From assembly GCA_963753685.1 (NCBI GenBank), contig CAVWDE010000023.1:1-39461 (forward strand): 39,461 nucleotides of DNA, read 5' to 3'. This DNA is from DATAOG01 sp963753685. GTDB lineage: Bacteria; Pseudomonadota; Alphaproteobacteria; Geminicoccales; Geminicoccaceae. Shown one piece after another: positions 18,201-26,361 of this stretch (within the stretch, counting starts at the first letter, position 1; each line of letters starts with the position of its first letter). Position numbers and translations under genes: made by a program. The notes under the pieces are model-generated. The model was not told the DNA's origin, searched no databases, and was given only the letters and a program-made list of their open reading frames with translations.

Positions 18201-18541
18201 TCGAGCAGCCCGGCCTCGATGGCCGCGGCGTCCAGCTGCTGATCGACCAGAAAGGCGGCGTCGACGTGGTTGCCGACCGTGGTGCCGAGATCTGTGGCCG
18301 CGACCTCGAGCAGGTTGGGGTCGACGTGCTCGCTTGCGAAGAAGCGCTCGAGGTCGGCGACCACGCCGGCGGCGGTGCGCTCGGCCAGCTGTTTTGCCGT
18401 CCGCGCCTTGGACCAGTCGCCGAAGCGATCGAAGCCGAGCTTGAGCAGGTGGTCGCCGATGTCGGCCGGGACCTCGCCGAGGCAGCTCTTCAGGAAGAGC
18501 TTGGCGAGCGGAGCGACGAGCGCCGAGGCCAGATCGATCAT
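15239..18541 (-). pseudogene. NLR-like protein: NACHT ATPase with C-terminal leucine-rich repeats, decayed
   Basis: Pieces in all three minus frames assemble into one protein of about 1,080 residues. The helical N terminus starts at ATG 18541 (MIDLASALVAPLAKLFLKSC). A P-loop GPAGAGKST is at 17682-17708. Walker B LLLIDGVDEVP and the NACHT sensor VTSRPG lie near 17190-17310. The helical region EFAHNTLKAFLAARHYL is near 16520, a HEAT-like stretch (GEEAIPRLAPIAGASDEEAA) near 16130, and nine 22-residue LRRs follow. The true end is probably LPNLKISR with stop at 15239. Bacterial NACHT proteins include antiphage NLR relatives. Frames break near 18010, 17835, 17730, 17500, 17110, 16690, 16610, 16350, 15915, 15883 and 15285, and two amber codons interrupt the LRRs. 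Confidence 0.8.
15298..15884 (-). repeat. 66-bp tandem repeats encoding leucine-rich repeats, nine units
   Basis: The block GGCCTTCGAG recurs at 15341, 15407, 15473, 15539, 15605, 15671, 15737, 15803 and 15869, an exact 66-bp spacing. The minus-strand unit reads LRPLEGLTNLQ-x-L-x-L-xx-TQVAD, a 22-residue SDS22/internalin-type LRR. Variation concentrates at the solvent-exposed x positions. At the codon after NLQ the units read Ser, Arg, Trp, Glu or, in two units (15522-15524 and 15786-15788), TAG. Confidence 0.92.
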
Positions 18542-18695
18542 GACGCATGCACCTTGGCGACAATGGCGTAGGCCGCATCAAAACCCAAACGCGCAAGGCT
18601 CGCAAGTGAGCGCGATCGGGCGCCGGGTGGCGTTGGCGCTTGAATTCTGCCGGGTGTGGGCGTTCACTTCGGAAAAGCGCGCAGGTGGAGAAAAA

Positions 18696-19970
18696 ATGCT
18701 GGCGGCGGTGTTCGCGCGAATCGAGGCGCAGCGGGAGGCGCTGGTCGAGCTGACCCGGGAGCTGGTCCAGATCCCGACCGTCAACCCGCCGGGCAACGCC
18801 TACGAGGCCTGCGCGCGCCATCTGGGCGAGCGGCTGCGGCGGGCGGGCTTCGAGACCACCTATGTGCGCGCCGAGGGCGCGATCGGCGACAGCGACCGCT
18901 ATCCGCGGATCAACCTGATCGCGCGCCGCGAGGGCCGGGGCCCGGGCGCCTGCGTGCACTTCAACGGCCATATCGACGTGGTCGAGCCGGGCGCGGGCTG
19001 GAGCCTCAACCCGTTCGCGGGCGCGGTCCGGGCCGGGCGGCTCTATGGCCGCGGCGCCGCCGACATGAAGGGCGGGATCGCGGCCGCGGTGGTGGCGCTC
19101 GAGAGCATCCTTGCGGAGGGGATCCCGTTTCCGGGCGCGCTCGAAGTGTCGGCCACCGCCGATGAGGAGTTGGGCGGCTACGGCGGGGTCGCCTATCTCG
19201 CCGAGCGCGGCTGGTTCTCGGCCCCCCGGGTCGACCATGTGATCATCCCCGAGCCGCTCGATGTGGGCCGCGTCTGCATTGGCCACCGCGGCGTCTGGTG
19301 GGCCGAGATCGAGACCCTGGGCAAGGTCGGCCACGGCTCGATGCCGTTCCTGGGCGTGTGCGCGATCCGCCACATGGCGGCCTTCCTCAACCGGGTCGAG
19401 CGCCAGCTGATGCCCAAGCTCGCGAGCCGGCAGACGGCGATGCCGGTGGTGCCGCGCGAGGCGCGCCAGCCGACCCTGAACCTGAGCGCGATTCATGGCG
19501 GCCCGGTGGAGGGTCAGGCCGGCCTGCCGAGCCCCCTGGTCGCCGACCGCTGTCGCCTGGTGATCGATCGCCGCTTCCCGATCGAGGAGCAGCTCGAGGG
19601 CGTCAAGGCCGAGATCGTCGGCATTCTCGAGCAGCTGCGTCACGACCGGCCGGGCTTTGCCTATCGCATCAAGGACGTCATGGAGGTCCTGCCGACGCTC
19701 ACCCGGCGCGACGCGCCGGTCGTGCGCGCGGTTGCCGCCGCGATCGAGCAGGTGCTCGGGCGGCCGGCAGATGTGGTCGTCTCGCCAGGCACTTACGACC
19801 AGAAGCACATCCATCGGATCGGCGGCCTCGAGGACTGCATCGCCTATGGGCCGGGGATCCTCGAGCAGGCCCACCAGCCGGACGAGTACGTCGTGATCGA
19901 CGACCTCGTGAACGCCGCCAAGGTGATGGCGGCCGCGACCCTGCGCCTGCTCGGGGTCGAGGCGCAGTGA
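18696..19970 (+). CDS. M20-family metallopeptidase (ArgE/DapE-like deacylase)
   Basis: A 424-residue cytoplasmic di-zinc hydrolase that cleaves N-acyl or peptide bonds of small substrates. Metal-site motifs are in order: His92 and Asp94 in FNGHIDVVEPG, Asp123 in GRGAADMKGG, the Glu pair 157-158 in ADEELGGYGG, and a late His in KHIHRIGG. The lid/dimerisation domain contains GHGSMPFLG. ATG 18696 follows AGGTGGAG. Family members include acetylornithine deacetylase and succinyl-diaminopimelate desuccinylase; no arginine or lysine biosynthesis genes are adjacent, so the substrate is open. It is divergent from the NACHT-LRR gene across 154 bp. Confidence 0.88.
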   Translation: MLAAVFARIEAQREALVELTRELVQIPTVNPPGNAYEACARHLGERLRRAGFETTYVRAEGAIGDSDRYPRINLIARREGRGPGACVHFNGHIDVVEPGAGWSLNPFAGAVRAGRLYGRGAADMKGGIAAAVVALESILAEGIPFPGALEVSATADEELGGYGGVAYLAERGWFSAPRVDHVIIPEPLDVGRVCIGHRGVWWAEIETLGKVGHGSMPFLGVCAIRHMAAFLNRVERQLMPKLASRQTAMPVVPREARQPTLNLSAIHGGPVEGQAGLPSPLVADRCRLVIDRRFPIEEQLEGVKAEIVGILEQLRHDRPGFAYRIKDVMEVLPTLTRRDAPVVRAVAAAIEQVLGRPADVVVSPGTYDQKHIHRIGGLEDCIAYGPGILEQAHQPDEYVVIDDLVNAAKVMAAATLRLLGVEAQ

Positions 19971-20141
19971 CCCTGTCCGGTCGAGCGGGGGGCCATCGGA
20001 CGAGCGTTTGTTTGCTCTTTTCGCGGCATGCCGATGGCGGGCCGGCCGACAGACCGGTAATGCGTTAGCGCGCGCGCCACGGCTTCTCGGCGCTCAAGAC
20101 GGTCGTGCTCCGGCACGGCTGACGCGGGCGCTGCGGCCGCC

Positions 20142-21119
20142 TCAGGACGTGGGCAGATAGACCCGGATCTCGGCCGGCTGCGGGCCGCGGTGCGGGACCG
20201 CGAGGTAGAGGCGATCCTCTTGAGGCACGAACAGCGAGGTCCTGGCCCCGTCGGCGGTCGTGATCCTGGCGAGGCGCCTGGGCGTGGCGTCGGCCAGGGA
20301 CACCACGTCGAGCACGCCCTGGCCACAGGAGACGTAGAGCTGCCGCCGCGGGGCGTCGTACCAAAGGTCGTCGGCGTCGCTGCAGCTCGGGGTCCGCGTC
20401 AGCTCCTTGCCGGTGCGCGTATCGAGCACCAAGAGCGCGGCCGGCTGCCAGGTGGCGACGATCAGACGATGGTCGGGCTCGTCGAGCGCCATCGGGAAAT
20501 TGGCCGCGACGCCCGAGAGCGGCCAGCTCGCGACCTTCGAGCGCCCGGCCCGGTCGACCACCTCGATGTCGCCGGCGTCCGGCACGTTGACGAAGATCCG
20601 GCTGCCGCCGGTCTCGAGCTGGAACGACTCCGGGTGTCCCGAGAGCGCGATGTCGTCGACGTGCGCCCCGCTCAGCGCGGCCAGGCGGCCGAGGCCGCCA
20701 TTGCCGAAACCGACATAGATCTCGCGCTCGGCGGGGTCGTAGCGGATGTTGTCGGCGTCGCTGTCGAGGGCGTCCTCCTGCACGGGCGCGAGCGTGGCGC
20801 CATCGAAGATCGCGACCGAGCCGGTCTCGCCGCTGGTCACGAACAGCCGCTCGGGCTCGGGCACGAAGGCCACCCCCTGCGGTTCGGCGACGCCCTCGAT
20901 CCGGCCGATGAGCCGGCCGGCCTTGAGGTCGATCACGGCGACCGTATCGTTGCCGAGCTCGGCGACGAACAGCCGCCGGCCGGCGGCGTCCAGGTCCATG
21001 TGGTCGATCCGGCCCCGGCCGTCGGGGAGCGGGATGGTCTGGATCAGGCGCAGCGGCGCCGCGCCGGCGCGATCCGCGAACGCCAGGAGCATGACGATCA
21101 GAAAGCCGAGTGGTCGCAT
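20142..21119 (-). CDS. Exported YncE-like beta-propeller protein
   Basis: A 325-residue protein with a Sec signal (MRPLGFLIVMLLAFADRAGA, cleavage near AGAAP). It has seven or so blade-like repeats of the type RLFVAELGNDTVAVIDLKAG and RIFVNVPDAGDIEVVDRAG, typical of the YVTN/YncE seven-bladed propeller fold. Such proteins are periplasmic and of mostly unknown function, often binding or scaffolding. The ATG at 21119 is chosen because the signal peptide begins there; the frame extends upstream without a better start. It is divergent from the truncated MBL-fold gene. Confidence 0.82.
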   Translation of the reverse strand: MRPLGFLIVMLLAFADRAGAAPLRLIQTIPLPDGRGRIDHMDLDAAGRRLFVAELGNDTVAVIDLKAGRLIGRIEGVAEPQGVAFVPEPERLFVTSGETGSVAIFDGATLAPVQEDALDSDADNIRYDPAEREIYVGFGNGGLGRLAALSGAHVDDIALSGHPESFQLETGGSRIFVNVPDAGDIEVVDRAGRSKVASWPLSGVAANFPMALDEPDHRLIVATWQPAALLVLDTRTGKELTRTPSCSDADDLWYDAPRRQLYVSCGQGVLDVVSLADATPRRLARITTADGARTSLFVPQEDRLYLAVPHRGPQPAEIRVYLPTS

Positions 21120-21236
21120 CTTGGCCTCACGAGCGAGCCCGCCCCCAAGGAGCGGTCCAAATGCCGGCGGAGGATGCTGGCCAATACCGGGGCTTGGCAA
21201 TAGGGTGCAGCGCCGCGGCAATAGCAGGATGCGCGC

Positions 21237-21365
21237 ATGCTGATCACCCTGTTCGGCACAGGCTGCCCGCGGGCGCACCCGCAGCGCTTCGGCCCGGCCA
21301 GCCTGGTCCGCGCGGGCGCTCGGACTTTCTCGTCGACTGCGGCTCGGGCGTCACCACGGTGACCT
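21237..21365 (+). pseudogene. 5' fragment of an MBL-fold (RNase Z-like) hydrolase
   Basis: ATG 21237 opens MLITLFGTGCPRAHPQRFGP, the usual first strand of RNase Z-like metallo-beta-lactamase-fold enzymes. After a one-base shift near 21320 it continues as DFLVDCGSGVTT. The HxHxDH metal motif that should follow within about 30 residues is absent; sequence similarity stops near 21365 and a toxin-antitoxin pair follows. Only the N-terminal remnant survives. Confidence 0.6.
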
Positions 21366-21518
21366 ACCGCGACCTCCATATTGGGCTTGAAGCTCGCCAG
21401 ACGACCCAGCGGGCTGGCTTCGCAGTTCTCTTCCGAGCCTCTCCTTCCACTTCTTGTGTTCCCGCAGGCAAAGGCCCTATCTCAGGGACAGACCACGACC
21501 CAGATTTGGGTAACGGCG

Positions 21519-21728
21519 ATGGCAACGCGAAAACCCCGTGGCGATCGGCTCCTCTCCAAGATCCGCAGCCTGCCGCCTGACAAGATGGCGGAGGTGGAGG
21601 ACTTCGTTGATTTTCTCCATGAGCGCGAGAGCGAGCGGCGGGTCACGCAATCTGTGACCGCGGCCTCGGAGCAATCATTCCGCGAAGTCTGGGACAATCC
21701 CGACGACGCCGACTATGACGAGCTTTGA
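21519..21728 (+). CDS. Antitoxin of a PemK/MazF-type toxin-antitoxin pair
   Basis: A 69-residue protein, MATRKPRGDRLLSKIRSLPP and onward, with the helix KMAEVEDFVDFLHERESE seen in antitoxins of this type and an acidic, disordered C terminus (DNPDDADYDEL) suited to wrapping the toxin. The stop overlaps the toxin start (ATGA region; the toxin ATG is at 21715), the classic coupled arrangement. The frame extends upstream to 21381 but without a plausible ribosome site or conservation. By family knowledge it would also autorepress the operon; no operator is identified. Confidence 0.75.
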   Translation: MATRKPRGDRLLSKIRSLPPDKMAEVEDFVDFLHERESERRVTQSVTAASEQSFREVWDNPDDADYDEL

Positions 21729-22053
21729 CTTCGGCGACGTCGTTCTGGTTCCCTTTCCGTTCACGGATCAGAGCACGACCAAGCAGCGGCCCGCGGTCGT
21801 GGTGCGTTCAGTGGTCTACAATCGAGAGCGTCCCGACTTGTTGGTCATGGCGGTCACAGCCGCGTCCGGACGGAAGGCGCCTTCGCCGAGGTCGCGATCC
21901 AAAGCTGGCAGGAAGCCGGATTGCTCAAGCCTTCCGTCTTGAAGCCGTTGATCGCGACCGTTGAGCGGCGCGTCATTCGACGCCGGTTGGGCCGCCTGCA
22001 GAAAAATGACCTGGAAGTCTTGGGCAAGTTGCTCGGCGCAAATTTTGGGATAG
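21715..22053 (+). pseudogene. PemK/MazF-family toxin, frameshifted
   Basis: The N-terminal half MTSFDFGDVVLVPFPFTDQS, then KQRPAVVVRS, is a canonical MazF/PemK mRNA-interferase start. Between 21865 and 21881 one base appears to be missing; the rest continues in the next frame as FAEVAIQSWQEAGLLKPSVL, then ERRVIRRRLGRL. The probable end is near 22053. As read, the first frame stops at 21942, giving a 75-residue product lacking the C-terminal strand. The 14-bp overlap with the antitoxin gene is retained. Confidence 0.75.
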
Positions 22054-22074
22054 CGACGCGCCCCGGGCTCAGGC

Positions 22075-23229
22075 TCAGCTGGCGCCCGCGGGCCGGCTGC
22101 CGATCGTCGCGATCAGGATGCAGAGCAGCACGACCAGACCGAGGGCGGCTGGCAGGCCGATCAGCTCGGCGAGGCCGCCGATCGCCGGCGGGCCGATCAG
22201 GAAGCCGAGATAGCCGAGCGTGCAGACCGCGGCGATCGCCGCACTCGGTACCACGCCGGGGGCACGCGCGGCCGACGACAGCACGACCGGAAAGACGCAG
22301 GAGAGGCCGGCGCCGACCAGGCCGAAGCCCGCGACCGCCGCCCCCGGATGGCCGATCAGCAAGGTCAGGCCGAGCCCGGCCGCGGCGAGCGCGCCGCCCG
22401 AGCGCACGACCAGGTCGCCGCCAAGCCTCGCGACCAGGCGGTCGCCGGCGAACCGGCCGGCGGCCATCATGACGGAAAAAGCCGCGAACGCCGCCGCCGC
22501 CATCGTGGTGCCGGCACCGAGGCTGGCGCTGAGGTAGACAGCACTCCAGTCGCCCATGGCACCCTCGGACAGGAGGCCCGCGAGCGCCACGATCCCGGGC
22601 AGCAGAAGCGCCAGCGACGGGCGGACGAATCCCGGGCCGGCAGTGGTCCCCTCGACGGCGCGCGGCAGCATCGGCCGGCAGGCGATCAGACCGATCGCGA
22701 TGGTCAGAAGCCCGAGCCCCAGCAGATGCGGCAGCAGGGCACCTCGCACGGCCGCGACCAGGCCCGTCGTCCCGGCCCCGGCCATCGCGCCGAGGCTGAA
22801 CGTGCCGTGCAGCGATGACATGATCGGCCGCCGGTGATGCTTCTCAACGGCCACGCCCTGGGCGTTCATCGACACATCCAACGCCCCGGACGACGCCCCG
22901 AGGCAGAACAGCGCTACGCCCAGAGAGAGCGGTCCCGAGGCCAGCGCCAGACCGGGCAGGCTGAGGCCGTAGCCGACGACGGTGACGACGCTCGCCGCCC
23001 GGCTGCCATAGCGGTGCGAAGCGGCACCGGCAAGCGGCATGGCGATCAGCGCGCCGACCGCGGCCATGAACAGGCTGAGCCCGAGCTGCCCGTCACTCAG
23101 CTCGAGACGGTCCCGGATCTCGGCGATCCGCGGCACCCAGCTGCCGTAGCCGAAGCCGTTGAGGCCGAAGACCACGGCCACCCCGATGCGCGCCGGGAAG
23201 AGGCGCGCTGCCCGATCGGAGTCCAGCAA
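22075..23229 (-). CDS. MFS transporter (YbjJ-like)
   Basis: About 384 residues with 12 hydrophobic segments in two halves. The segment NGFGYGSWVPRIAEIRDRLE followed by LSDGQLGLSLF is characteristic of a group of MFS proteins resembling E. coli YbjJ. The start is uncertain: TTG at 23229 is the best early candidate, 23 bp after the thiolase stop on the same strand, and a GTG further in (VAVVFGLNGF) would cut the first helix. The substrate is unknown. It is likely cotranscribed with the thiolase. Confidence 0.85.
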   Translation of the reverse strand: MLDSDRAARLFPARIGVAVVFGLNGFGYGSWVPRIAEIRDRLELSDGQLGLSLFMAAVGALIAMPLAGAASHRYGSRAASVVTVVGYGLSLPGLALASGPLSLGVALFCLGASSGALDVSMNAQGVAVEKHHRRPIMSSLHGTFSLGAMAGAGTTGLVAAVRGALLPHLLGLGLLTIAIGLIACRPMLPRAVEGTTAGPGFVRPSLALLLPGIVALAGLLSEGAMGDWSAVYLSASLGAGTTMAAAAFAAFSVMMAAGRFAGDRLVARLGGDLVVRSGGALAAAGLGLTLLIGHPGAAVAGFGLVGAGLSCVFPVVLSSAARAPGVVPSAAIAAVCTLGYLGFLIGPPAIGGLAELIGLPAALGLVVLLCILIATIGSRPAGAS

Positions 23230-23252
23230 GAGCAGAGCCGGGCGGGCGATGC

Positions 23253-24419
23253 CTAGCGCAGCGGCTCGAGGATCGAGACGTAGTTGGCAACCGCCGCCCC
23301 GCCCATGTTGAAGATGCCGCCGAGCCTGGCTCCCTTGATCTGCATGTCGCCCGCGGTGCCGGTCAGCTGCATCGCGGAAAGCACATGCATCGAGACGCCG
23401 GTGGCACCGATCGGATGGCCCTTGGCCTTGAGACCGCCCGAGGGGTTGACCGGCAGCCGGCCGTCCTTCTGGGTCCAGCCCTCGAGGGCAGCGCGCGCCC
23501 CCTGCCCGCGCGGCGTCAGTCCCATCGCCTCGTATTCCAAGAGCTCGGCGATCGTGAAGCAGTCGTGGGTCTCGACGAAATCCAGGTTTTCCAATTTGAT
23601 ACGGGCGCTTCCTAATGCTTTGTGCCACGCCTCGGCACAGCCCTCGAACAGCGTGATGTCGCGCCGGCTCATGGGCAGGAAGTCGTTGACCTGGACCGCG
23701 GCGCGCAGCCACACGGCCTTTGGCATCCGGAGCGCGGTCTCGACGTCGGTCAGGACCAGGGCCGCCGCCCCGTCCGAGACCAAGGAGCAATCGGTCCGCT
23801 TGAGGGGTCCGGCGACCAGGGGGTTCTTGTCCGAAACGTGGCGGCAGAACTCGAAGCCAAGGTCCTTGCGCAGCTGGGCCAAGGGGTTGGCGCAGCCGTT
23901 CTTGTGGTTCTTGGCGGCGATCACAGCCAGCGCATCCGACTGATCGCCGTGGCGCTGGAAATAGCGCCCTGCGATCTGGCCGAAGACGCCGGCAAAGCCG
24001 CCCGCGATCTCGCCCTCCTCCTTGAGATAAGCAGCACTCAGCAGGGCCTTGGCGACCTCGGGCCCGGGCAGGTCGGTCATCTTCTCGACGCCCACCACGA
24101 GCACGAAGCGCGCCTGGCGCGCGGCGATCGACTTCAGCCCCTGATGGATCGCGGCCGAGCCGGTGGCGCAGGCGTTCTCGACCCGGGTCGCGGGCTTGAA
24201 GCGCCAGGCCTCGTCCGCCTGCAGGACCAGCGAGCTCGTGAAGCCCTGCGGGCTGAAGCCGCCGCCATAGTGGCCGAGCACGATCTCATCGATGTCCTGC
24301 ACGCCGAGCCCGGCATCGGCCACCGCTTCGCTCGCGACGCTCGCGATCAGCGATTCGACGTCGTCCTCTGCGTGCCTGCCGAACGGCGTGTGGCTCCAGC
24401 CGACGATGCATGCGGTCAT
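23253..24419 (-). CDS. Thiolase-family protein (SCP-x-like acetyl-CoA acyltransferase)
   Basis: A 388-residue thiolase of the SCP-x/non-decarboxylating type. The nucleophile Cys84 is in ENACATGSAA and the His of the second catalytic loop is in GGLKAKGHPIGATG. The GG-type C terminus (IFNMGGAAVANYV) lacks the CxG motif of classical biosynthetic thiolases, as in SCP-x-like members. Such enzymes cleave 3-oxoacyl-CoA in degradation pathways; the actual substrate cannot be read from the sequence. ATG 24419 opens TACIVGWSHTPFG. It is followed by the MFS gene, possibly as a two-gene unit. Confidence 0.88.
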   Translation of the reverse strand: MTACIVGWSHTPFGRHAEDDVESLIASVASEAVADAGLGVQDIDEIVLGHYGGGFSPQGFTSSLVLQADEAWRFKPATRVENACATGSAAIHQGLKSIAARQARFVLVVGVEKMTDLPGPEVAKALLSAAYLKEEGEIAGGFAGVFGQIAGRYFQRHGDQSDALAVIAAKNHKNGCANPLAQLRKDLGFEFCRHVSDKNPLVAGPLKRTDCSLVSDGAAALVLTDVETALRMPKAVWLRAAVQVNDFLPMSRRDITLFEGCAEAWHKALGSARIKLENLDFVETHDCFTIAELLEYEAMGLTPRGQGARAALEGWTQKDGRLPVNPSGGLKAKGHPIGATGVSMHVLSAMQLTGTAGDMQIKGARLGGIFNMGGAAVANYVSILEPLR

Positions 24420-24513
24420 GGGCGGGCTTCTCCTTGCGGCCGGACCGGGAGTCCAGCGTGCTTCCGGCCGCTGCGCGAAAGGCGATCGTAGCGCTCAGAT
24501 GCGTCGCCCCGCC

Positions 24514-24544
24514 AGAGAAACAAGGCCCGGCCGGTCCCCGGGCC
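24514..24544 (-). terminator. Possible intrinsic terminator after the lipoprotein gene
   Basis: GGCCCGG (24524-24530) and CCGGGCC (24538-24544) form a stem with a seven-base loop. On the minus strand it is followed by TTGTTTCTC (24523-24515). It lies between the end of the lipoprotein gene and the thiolase start, oriented to end the former transcript. The T-run is interrupted, hence moderate confidence. Confidence 0.4.
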
Positions 24545-24706
24545 GGATCGCCCGAAGTCTCTCCGAGTCCCGCCGAAACGCTCGCGACCCAGGCGGGCCA
24601 CCGGTGCCCGGAGCGAGCGAGACCGCAAATCACAGAACGGAGCTGAGATAAGGCCGCGCCCGGTTTCCGCACCCTGCCAGGCGTGGCGCGTGCCCTCGGG
24701 GCGCGG

Positions 24707-25180
24707 TTACGGGTCGGCGGCGGCCGCGGGTGCGATCGATGCGTAGCCGGGCGGCGGCAGAATGAGGCCGCTCGCGCGCCAGTCCTGGCGGCAATCGGCG
24801 GGCGCAGGGCCGCCGGCCGGCTCAATTCGGGGCAGGCTGCAGCCGCTCCCGGGCGAAGCGCTCGCCATCGCCGGCTCGAGCCTCGCCAGACCGGGCTCGT
24901 GGGCGGCCTGGCCGCGCCTCTGCCCGGTCGCGGGCGAGCCCCAGATCTCGGGCAGCTGCGGCAGCACCATCCGACCGTTGGCCGCGGCCTCGCTGACCTC
25001 GGCCCAGCGATCTTCCTTGACCGCGAGCGCCATCTCGGCGGCGTAGCGCGCCTGGCGCGCGGCGGCGTCCTGAAAGGGCACGGACGAGCTCGGCGCCATC
25101 TCGAGGCAGGCGCCGAGCAGAACCAGCGGTGCCAGGACGAGGATGCTCGTGAGCGGCCGGCCCATGCGCTGCGATCCCAT
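24707..25180 (-). CDS. Putative lipoprotein
   Basis: A 157-residue protein with a lipoprotein signal: basic start MGSQRMGRP, hydrophobic LTSILVLAPLVL, and lipobox LGAC with Cys25 as the lipidation site. The mature part is Ala/Pro-rich with an amphipathic helix (DAAARQARYAAEMALAVKE). No family is recognised. The start could be ATG 25180 or the in-frame ATG at 25165; the second has GGGA at usable spacing. Confidence 0.6.
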   Translation of the reverse strand: MGSQRMGRPLTSILVLAPLVLLGACLEMAPSSSVPFQDAAARQARYAAEMALAVKEDRWAEVSEAAANGRMVLPQLPEIWGSPATGQRRGQAAHEPGLARLEPAMASASPGSGCSLPRIEPAGGPAPADCRQDWRASGLILPPPGYASIAPAAAADP

Positions 25181-25384
25181 TGGTACCGGCGGCGACGCCG
25201 GTCGGGCAACTCATCGGTCGGTAGGGTTAACAAATCGTTACGCCTGCGCCCGCGGGGCCGCGACCCGGGTTTGGAGCGTTGCGGCAGCGCCACTTCACGC
25301 GCGAGTTGAAATCACACGGGATCTGCGCGAGTTTGCCGCCAGCAGCCGCCCCGGAGTTGGACCCCGGTCATCCGAGTTGGACTC

Positions 25385-26320
25385 ATGCCGGCCCACGCCT
25401 CGAAGCTCGTGATCTACGCGGCGCTCGCCGCCAATGCGCTGATCGCGCTCACCAAGTTCATCGCCGCCGCGGTCACCGGCAGCTCGGCGATGCTGAGCGA
25501 GGCGGTGCATTCGGTGGTCGACACCGGCAATCAGGGCCTCCTCCTCTATGGCCTGCGGCGCTCGGCACGGCCGCCCGACCAGCGCCATCCGTTCGGCTAC
25601 GGCCGCGAGGTGTACTTCTGGGCATTCGTCGTGGCGCTGCTGATCTTCGCGGGCGGCGCCGGGGTCTCGCTGTACGAGGGAGTGCACAGGCTGCACGACC
25701 CGCAGCCGTTGACCCACGTCTACGTCAACTACGTCGTGATCGCGCTGGCGATGCTGTTCGAGGGCGTCGGCTGGACTTTCGCGTTCCGCGCGGTCCGGGC
25801 GGCCAAGGGTGAGCGGAGCTATCTCGAGGCGGTGCGCCGCAGCAAGGATCCGACCGTGTTCACGGTGCTGTTCGAGGACAGCGCCGCCCTGCTCGGCCTG
25901 GTCGTGGCGCTCGCCGGCATCGGGCTCGGCGAAGGGCTCGAGCTGCCGGTGCTCGACGGGGTCGCGTCGATCGGCATCGCGCTGATCCTGGCTGCCACCG
26001 CCGCCTGGCTCGCCTACGAGTGCAAGGGCCTTCTGATCGGCGAGGGCGTGCTGCCCGAGGTCCGGCGCGGCATCGAGCGGATCGTCGCCGCGCAGCCCGG
26101 CATCCTCAAGGTCAACGAGCACCGCAGCGTCCATCTCGGGCCTGACGACGTGCTCTTGACCCTCAGCCTCGATTTCGCGAGCGATCTCTCGGCCGACCAG
26201 GTCGAGGCCGCGATCAGCGACCTCGAGCGGCGCATCAAATCCGCCCACCCGGAGATCAGGCGGGTGTTCATCGAAGCCCAGAGCTGGCGCGCCCATCGCG
26301 CGGCTCTGACCGACGGGTGA
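25385..26320 (+). CDS. Cation diffusion facilitator transporter (SLC30A9-like)
   Basis: A 311-residue inner-membrane cation/proton antiporter, usually exporting Zn2+ or similar ions. The helix-2 metal motif is SEAVHSVVDTGNQ (HxxxD). In the helix-5 region the usual HxxxD is replaced by FEDSAALLG, a pattern I associate with the SLC30A9-like branch, whose substrate may not be zinc. Six hydrophobic segments precede a cytoplasmic C-terminal domain (KVNEHRSVHLGPDDVLLTLS). It stands 39 bp upstream of a ZntB-like transporter gene. Confidence 0.88.
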   Translation: MPAHASKLVIYAALAANALIALTKFIAAAVTGSSAMLSEAVHSVVDTGNQGLLLYGLRRSARPPDQRHPFGYGREVYFWAFVVALLIFAGGAGVSLYEGVHRLHDPQPLTHVYVNYVVIALAMLFEGVGWTFAFRAVRAAKGERSYLEAVRRSKDPTVFTVLFEDSAALLGLVVALAGIGLGEGLELPVLDGVASIGIALILAATAAWLAYECKGLLIGEGVLPEVRRGIERIVAAQPGILKVNEHRSVHLGPDDVLLTLSLDFASDLSADQVEAAISDLERRIKSAHPEIRRVFIEAQSWRAHRAALTDG

Positions 26321-26329
26321 CCGAGCCCA

Positions 26330-26361
26330 TGGAGGACAGGACGATTGGAGGACAGGACGAT
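26330..26361 (+). repeat. Tandem duplication of a 16-bp ribosome-site segment
   Basis: TGGAGGACAGGACGAT occurs twice without a gap (26330-26345 and 26346-26361). The second copy supplies the GGAGG and the first two bases of the zntB ATG. The first copy contains a matching GGAGG, but the ATG at 26329 before it is out of frame with zntB. Confidence 0.85.
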
